Positions 45,927-48,319 of a stretch of DNA of 48,319 bases are shown here, in pieces. The notes under the pieces were generated by a model. The model had not been told where the DNA came from and searched no databases. It was given only the letters and a program-made list of their open reading frames with translations. Origin of the DNA: Snodgrassella sp945267035 (lineage in GTDB: Bacteria > Pseudomonadota > Gammaproteobacteria > Burkholderiales > Neisseriaceae); the NCBI RefSeq assembly GCF_026535915.1, contig NZ_JAFNPF010000005.1:1-48319 (forward strand), read 5' to 3'. Every line of letters starts with the position of its first letter. Positions within the stretch are counted from its first letter, which is position 1. The position numbers and the translations under genes are program-made.

Positions 45927-46358
45927 TTACACACCCTCCACATCTAAACCCATTGAACGGGCACTACCAGCGATGGTGCGTACCGCTGCGTCCAAATCAG
46001 CAGCAGTCAAATCAGGCTCTTTGGCTTTGGCAATTTCTTCCAACTGCGCACGAGACACTTTACCCACTTTTTGTGTCAATGGGTTTGAGCTGCCTTTTTG
46101 CAAACCAGCTGCTTTTTTCAGCAGAATGGATGCAGGTGGGGTTTTCATCACAAATGTGAATGATTTATCTGCAAATGCAGTAATGACAACTGGAATTGGC
46201 AATCCTGGCTCTACATTTTGTGTAGCTGCATTGAATGCTTTACAAAATTCCATAATATTCAAACCGCGTTGACCCAAAGCTGGACCTACCGGAGGAGATG
46301 GATTGGCTTTACCTGCAGGAATCTGCAGTTTGATATAGCCGACTATTTTTTTTGCCAC
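45927..46358 (-). CDS. rplK: Ribosomal protein L11
   Basis: GTPase-centre protein of 143-144 residues. The canonical start AKKIVGYIKLQIPAGKANPS shows that translation begins at the GTG at 46358-46356, with GGAG 8 nt upstream. The open frame runs back to 46424, but those 22 extra codons are not part of the family. The conserved PSPPVGPALGQRGLNIMEF and the C-terminal AGSARSMGLDVEG are present. Confidence 0.97.
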   Translation of the reverse strand: MAKKIVGYIKLQIPAGKANPSPPVGPALGQRGLNIMEFCKAFNAATQNVEPGLPIPVVITAFADKSFTFVMKTPPASILLKKAAGLQKGSSNPLTQKVGKVSRAQLEEIAKAKEPDLTAADLDAAVRTIAGSARSMGLDVEGV

Positions 46359-46484
46359 TTTCGTAACTCCAATTAAACGGGTGATGGCGCAGCATTTGCT
46401 GCTTCCCAAAAATAAGACCGACAATTATAAAGAAAATTTCTTTTCATTACAAGTGTCGATCTGATTTTAATACCAATATGTATT

Positions 46485-47018
46485 TTAAATTTTTTCAACT
46501 TGAGAAAATTCGAGCTCAACTGGCGTTTCACGACCAAAGATTTGAACAGCAACACGCAATTTATTGCGCTCGTAATTAACTTCTTCAACAATACCATTGA
46601 AGTCTTTGAATGGGCCTTCGTTAACACGCACTTGCTGACCAACATCAAAGAGAACTTTAGGTTTGGGTTTTTCAACGCCACTTTGTACTTGATGCAATAT
46701 TGCATCAACTTCTTTGCTGGATATAGGCAACGGCTTATTAGCTGTACCACCAATAAATCCGGTAACACGTGGGGTGTTTTTAACCAGATGCCAAGAAGCA
46801 TCGGTCATGTCCATTTCTACTAGCACATAGCCTGGGAAAAATTTACGCTCAGTAATACTGCGGCGTCCATTTTTAATATCCACCACTTCTTCTACTGGCA
46901 CCAAAATCTGACCGAAATAATCGGACATATTTTCCCGCTCAATACGCTCTTTTAGGGTTTTTTGTACGTTCTTTTCAAAACCGGAATAAGCATGTACTAC
47001 GTACCACTGTTTTGCCAT
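46485..47018 (-). CDS. nusG: Transcription factor NusG
   Basis: 177-residue elongation/antitermination factor linking RNA polymerase with Rho or ribosomal S10. It starts MAKQWYVVHAYSGFEKNVQK; the NGN domain includes FFPGYVLVEMDM and HLVKNTPRVTGFIGG. The C-terminal KOW domain has FDVGQQVRVNEGPFKDFNG and ends FSQVEKI. The start is the ATG at 47018, with AAAAGGAG 7 nt before it; this ribosome-binding site lies inside the end of secE, 3 bp downstream of whose stop nusG begins. Confidence 0.98.
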   Translation of the reverse strand: MAKQWYVVHAYSGFEKNVQKTLKERIERENMSDYFGQILVPVEEVVDIKNGRRSITERKFFPGYVLVEMDMTDASWHLVKNTPRVTGFIGGTANKPLPISSKEVDAILHQVQSGVEKPKPKVLFDVGQQVRVNEGPFKDFNGIVEEVNYERNKLRVAVQIFGRETPVELEFSQVEKI

Positions 47019-47020
47019 GA

Positions 47021-47473
47021 CTAACTCCTTTTCATAAAGATGTCGAATAGCAGCCACGAAATCAGGCTGTCAACACCCCAGATAAATAGCGACAGGATAC
47101 CGACAAATACAAGCACAAACAAGGTCATGCGTAAAGCTTCATTGCGCTCAGGCCATACAACTTTTCTTGCCTCAGACACACTATCGCGCACATAAGCGGT
47201 CAGCTCACGCCCACCAGTACTCCAGAAAAAGACAATAATAATCGCAGCTACAACACCAATTAGCGGAAACAGATAACGCACATAAATCGGCAATTGCGCT
47301 CCATAAGCATAAAATGCCCAAACACCAGCAGCAACCAAGATAGCAGACAAGATATATTTGACCAAATCAAAGCGTTTGGATCGCTTAACCTCTTGCTGTT
47401 GCAATTGCTTAGCCTCAGCTTTTAATTGTGCTTTGGTTTTGGTTACCACATCTTTCGATGTTTTGTTGCCCAT
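47021..47473 (-). CDS. secE: Preprotein translocase subunit SecE
   Basis: 150-residue inner-membrane subunit that clamps SecY. A charged cytoplasmic N-terminus (about 36 residues) is followed by three transmembrane segments (about 38-56, 64-83 and 118-140), with the conserved amphipathic ELTAYVRDSVSEARKVVWPE between the second and third. This three-helix form matches proteobacterial SecE. AAAAGGTGG precedes the ATG. It sits between tRNA-Trp and nusG, the normal order. Confidence 0.97.
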   Translation of the reverse strand: MGNKTSKDVVTKTKAQLKAEAKQLQQQEVKRSKRFDLVKYILSAILVAAGVWAFYAYGAQLPIYVRYLFPLIGVVAAIIIVFFWSTGGRELTAYVRDSVSEARKVVWPERNEALRMTLFVLVFVGILSLFIWGVDSLISWLLFDIFMKRS

Positions 47474-47534
47474 ATAACCACCTTTTAACTAATACAAAAA
47501 GACTAACCGACCTATGGCCGATTAGTCTGTTTCT

Positions 47535-47610
47535 TGGCAGGCCAGGAGGGTCTCGAACCCCCAACCCTCGGTTTTGGAGACCGATACTCTACCAATTGAG
47601 CTACTAGCCT
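47535..47610 (-). tRNA. tRNA-Trp (anticodon CCA)
   Basis: The minus strand folds as a 76-nt tRNA: acceptor AGGCTAG with CTGGCCT, D-arm AGCTCAATTGGTAGAGT, anticodon loop TCTCCAAAA with anticodon CCA, T-loop GGTTCGAGACC, discriminator G and an encoded CCA. It lies between tuf copy 2 and secE, as in Neisseria. Confidence 0.98.
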
Positions 47611-47621
47611 AGAAAAACTTA

Positions 47622-48319
47622 TTAAGCTTCAACTTTAGCAACCACACCGGCACCAACTGTACGGCCACCTTCACGAATCGCAAAGCGTAAACCTTCTTCC
47701 ATCGCGATTGGGTGAATCAACTCTACATCGATGGTTACGTTTTCACCTGGCATTACCATTTCCACACCTGACGCCAAGCTTACTGCGCCGGTTACGTCTG
47801 TGGTACGGAAATAGAATTGCGGACGGTAGTTTGCGAAGAATGGAGTATGACGACCACCCTCTTCTTTGCTCAATACGTATACTTCCGCTTTGAATTTGGT
47901 GTGTGGAGTGATGCTGCCTGGTTTTGCCAATACTTGACCACGTTCTACTTCTTCACGTTTGGTACCACGCAACAATACACCTACGTTATCGCCAGCTTGA
48001 CCCTGATCCAGCAATTTGCGGAACATTTCTACACCGGTACAAGTGGTTTTTTGGGTCTCTTTCAGACCAACGATTTCAATTTCGTCGCCAACGTTGATTA
48101 CGCCACGCTCTACACGTCCAGTCACTACGGTACCACGACCTGAAATTGAGAATACGTCTTCAATTGGCAACAGGAATGGTTTGTCTACGGCACGTTCTGG
48201 AGTAGGAATGTAGCTGTCTAAAGCATCAGCCAATGCCATGATTGAGGTTTCACCGATATCTGATTGATCACCTTCCAAGGCTTTCAGAGCTGAACCTTTA
48301 ATCAATGGAACGTCGTCAC
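47622..48319 (-). CDS. tuf: Elongation factor Tu (copy 2, 5' part outside window)
   Basis: The C-terminal roughly 232 residues of a second EF-Tu gene. The frame stays open to the right edge, where it encodes DDVPLIKGSALKALEGDQSD; the GTPase core lies outside. The visible protein is identical to copy 1, and the DNA differs only at scattered third positions (for example CACACC here versus CACGCC at the end of the gene). Neisseriales typically keep two tuf genes homogenised by gene conversion. Confidence 0.99.
   Translation of the reverse strand, partial: DDVPLIKGSALKALEGDQSDIGETSIMALADALDSYIPTPERAVDKPFLLPIEDVFSISGRGTVVTGRVERGVINVGDEIEIVGLKETQKTTCTGVEMFRKLLDQGQAGDNVGVLLRGTKREEVERGQVLAKPGSITPHTKFKAEVYVLSKEEGGRHTPFFANYRPQFYFRTTDVTGAVSLASGVEMVMPGENVTIDVELIHPIAMEEGLRFAIREGGRTVGAGVVAKVEA

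Noticed and set aside
46359..46424. N-terminal extension of L11
   Set aside because: The 22 extra codons are absent from the family, and a GTG with GGAG 8 nt upstream gives the canonical start.

Overview
The window most likely comes from a low-GC member of the Neisseriaceae, and a Snodgrassella-like bee-gut symbiont is my best guess. The reasons are the order tuf - tRNA-Trp - secE - nusG - rplKAJL - rpoBC - rpsLG - fusA - tuf - rpsJ, a PilC/PilY1 pilus-tip protein, no visible LexA-type box at recA, the Neisseria-like SRP RNA, and a toxin-cassette region like the maf islands. The species is inferred from recollection of these families; no search was run.

Layout. Positions 1-88 (minus) hold the first codons of a gene running off the left edge. 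Its start codon is followed directly by at least ten copies of an 8-bp repeat, the structure of a phase-variable contingency gene. Then come pilC/pilY1 (minus) with a terminator, a 1.5-kb A+T-rich gap, recA (minus), a DEAD-box helicase (plus), the 4.5S SRP RNA, two tRNAs (Glu, Arg), an exonuclease fused to a UvrC-like part, and zapG, pgpA and thiL (minus). After a second gene-free gap there is an ATP-grasp ligase plus GNAT acyltransferase pair (plus), a LysR regulator and cyaY (minus), and the overlapping lptM-lysA pair (plus).

The accessory part is 20.1-28.4 kb. It is a strongly A+T-rich array of C-terminal toxin modules and immunity genes inserted between lysA and a PLP aminotransferase. 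Six copies of the end of a HINT pretoxin domain (consensus NENYYVTEEGILVHNGY) mark the cassette starts. Some units look intact (HNH-type toxin plus SUKH-like immunity; WHH-type toxin plus SUKH immunity). Others are broken by frameshifts and stop codons, and one SUKH immunity gene is present twice. No complete secreted toxin gene is present, so the array looks like a store of silent cassettes that could recombine into an expressed toxin gene elsewhere.

From 30.5 kb to the right edge everything is on the minus strand: the transcription and translation super-cluster. It runs from tuf copy 2 (cut by the edge) through tRNA-Trp, secE-nusG-rplK-rplA, rplJ-rplL, rpoB-rpoC, then rpsL-rpsG-fusA-tuf-rpsJ. 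Four of its gaps hold perfect 12-14 bp hairpins without T-tracts. A strong terminator directly after rpsJ indicates that rpsJ has been separated from the rest of the S10 operon.
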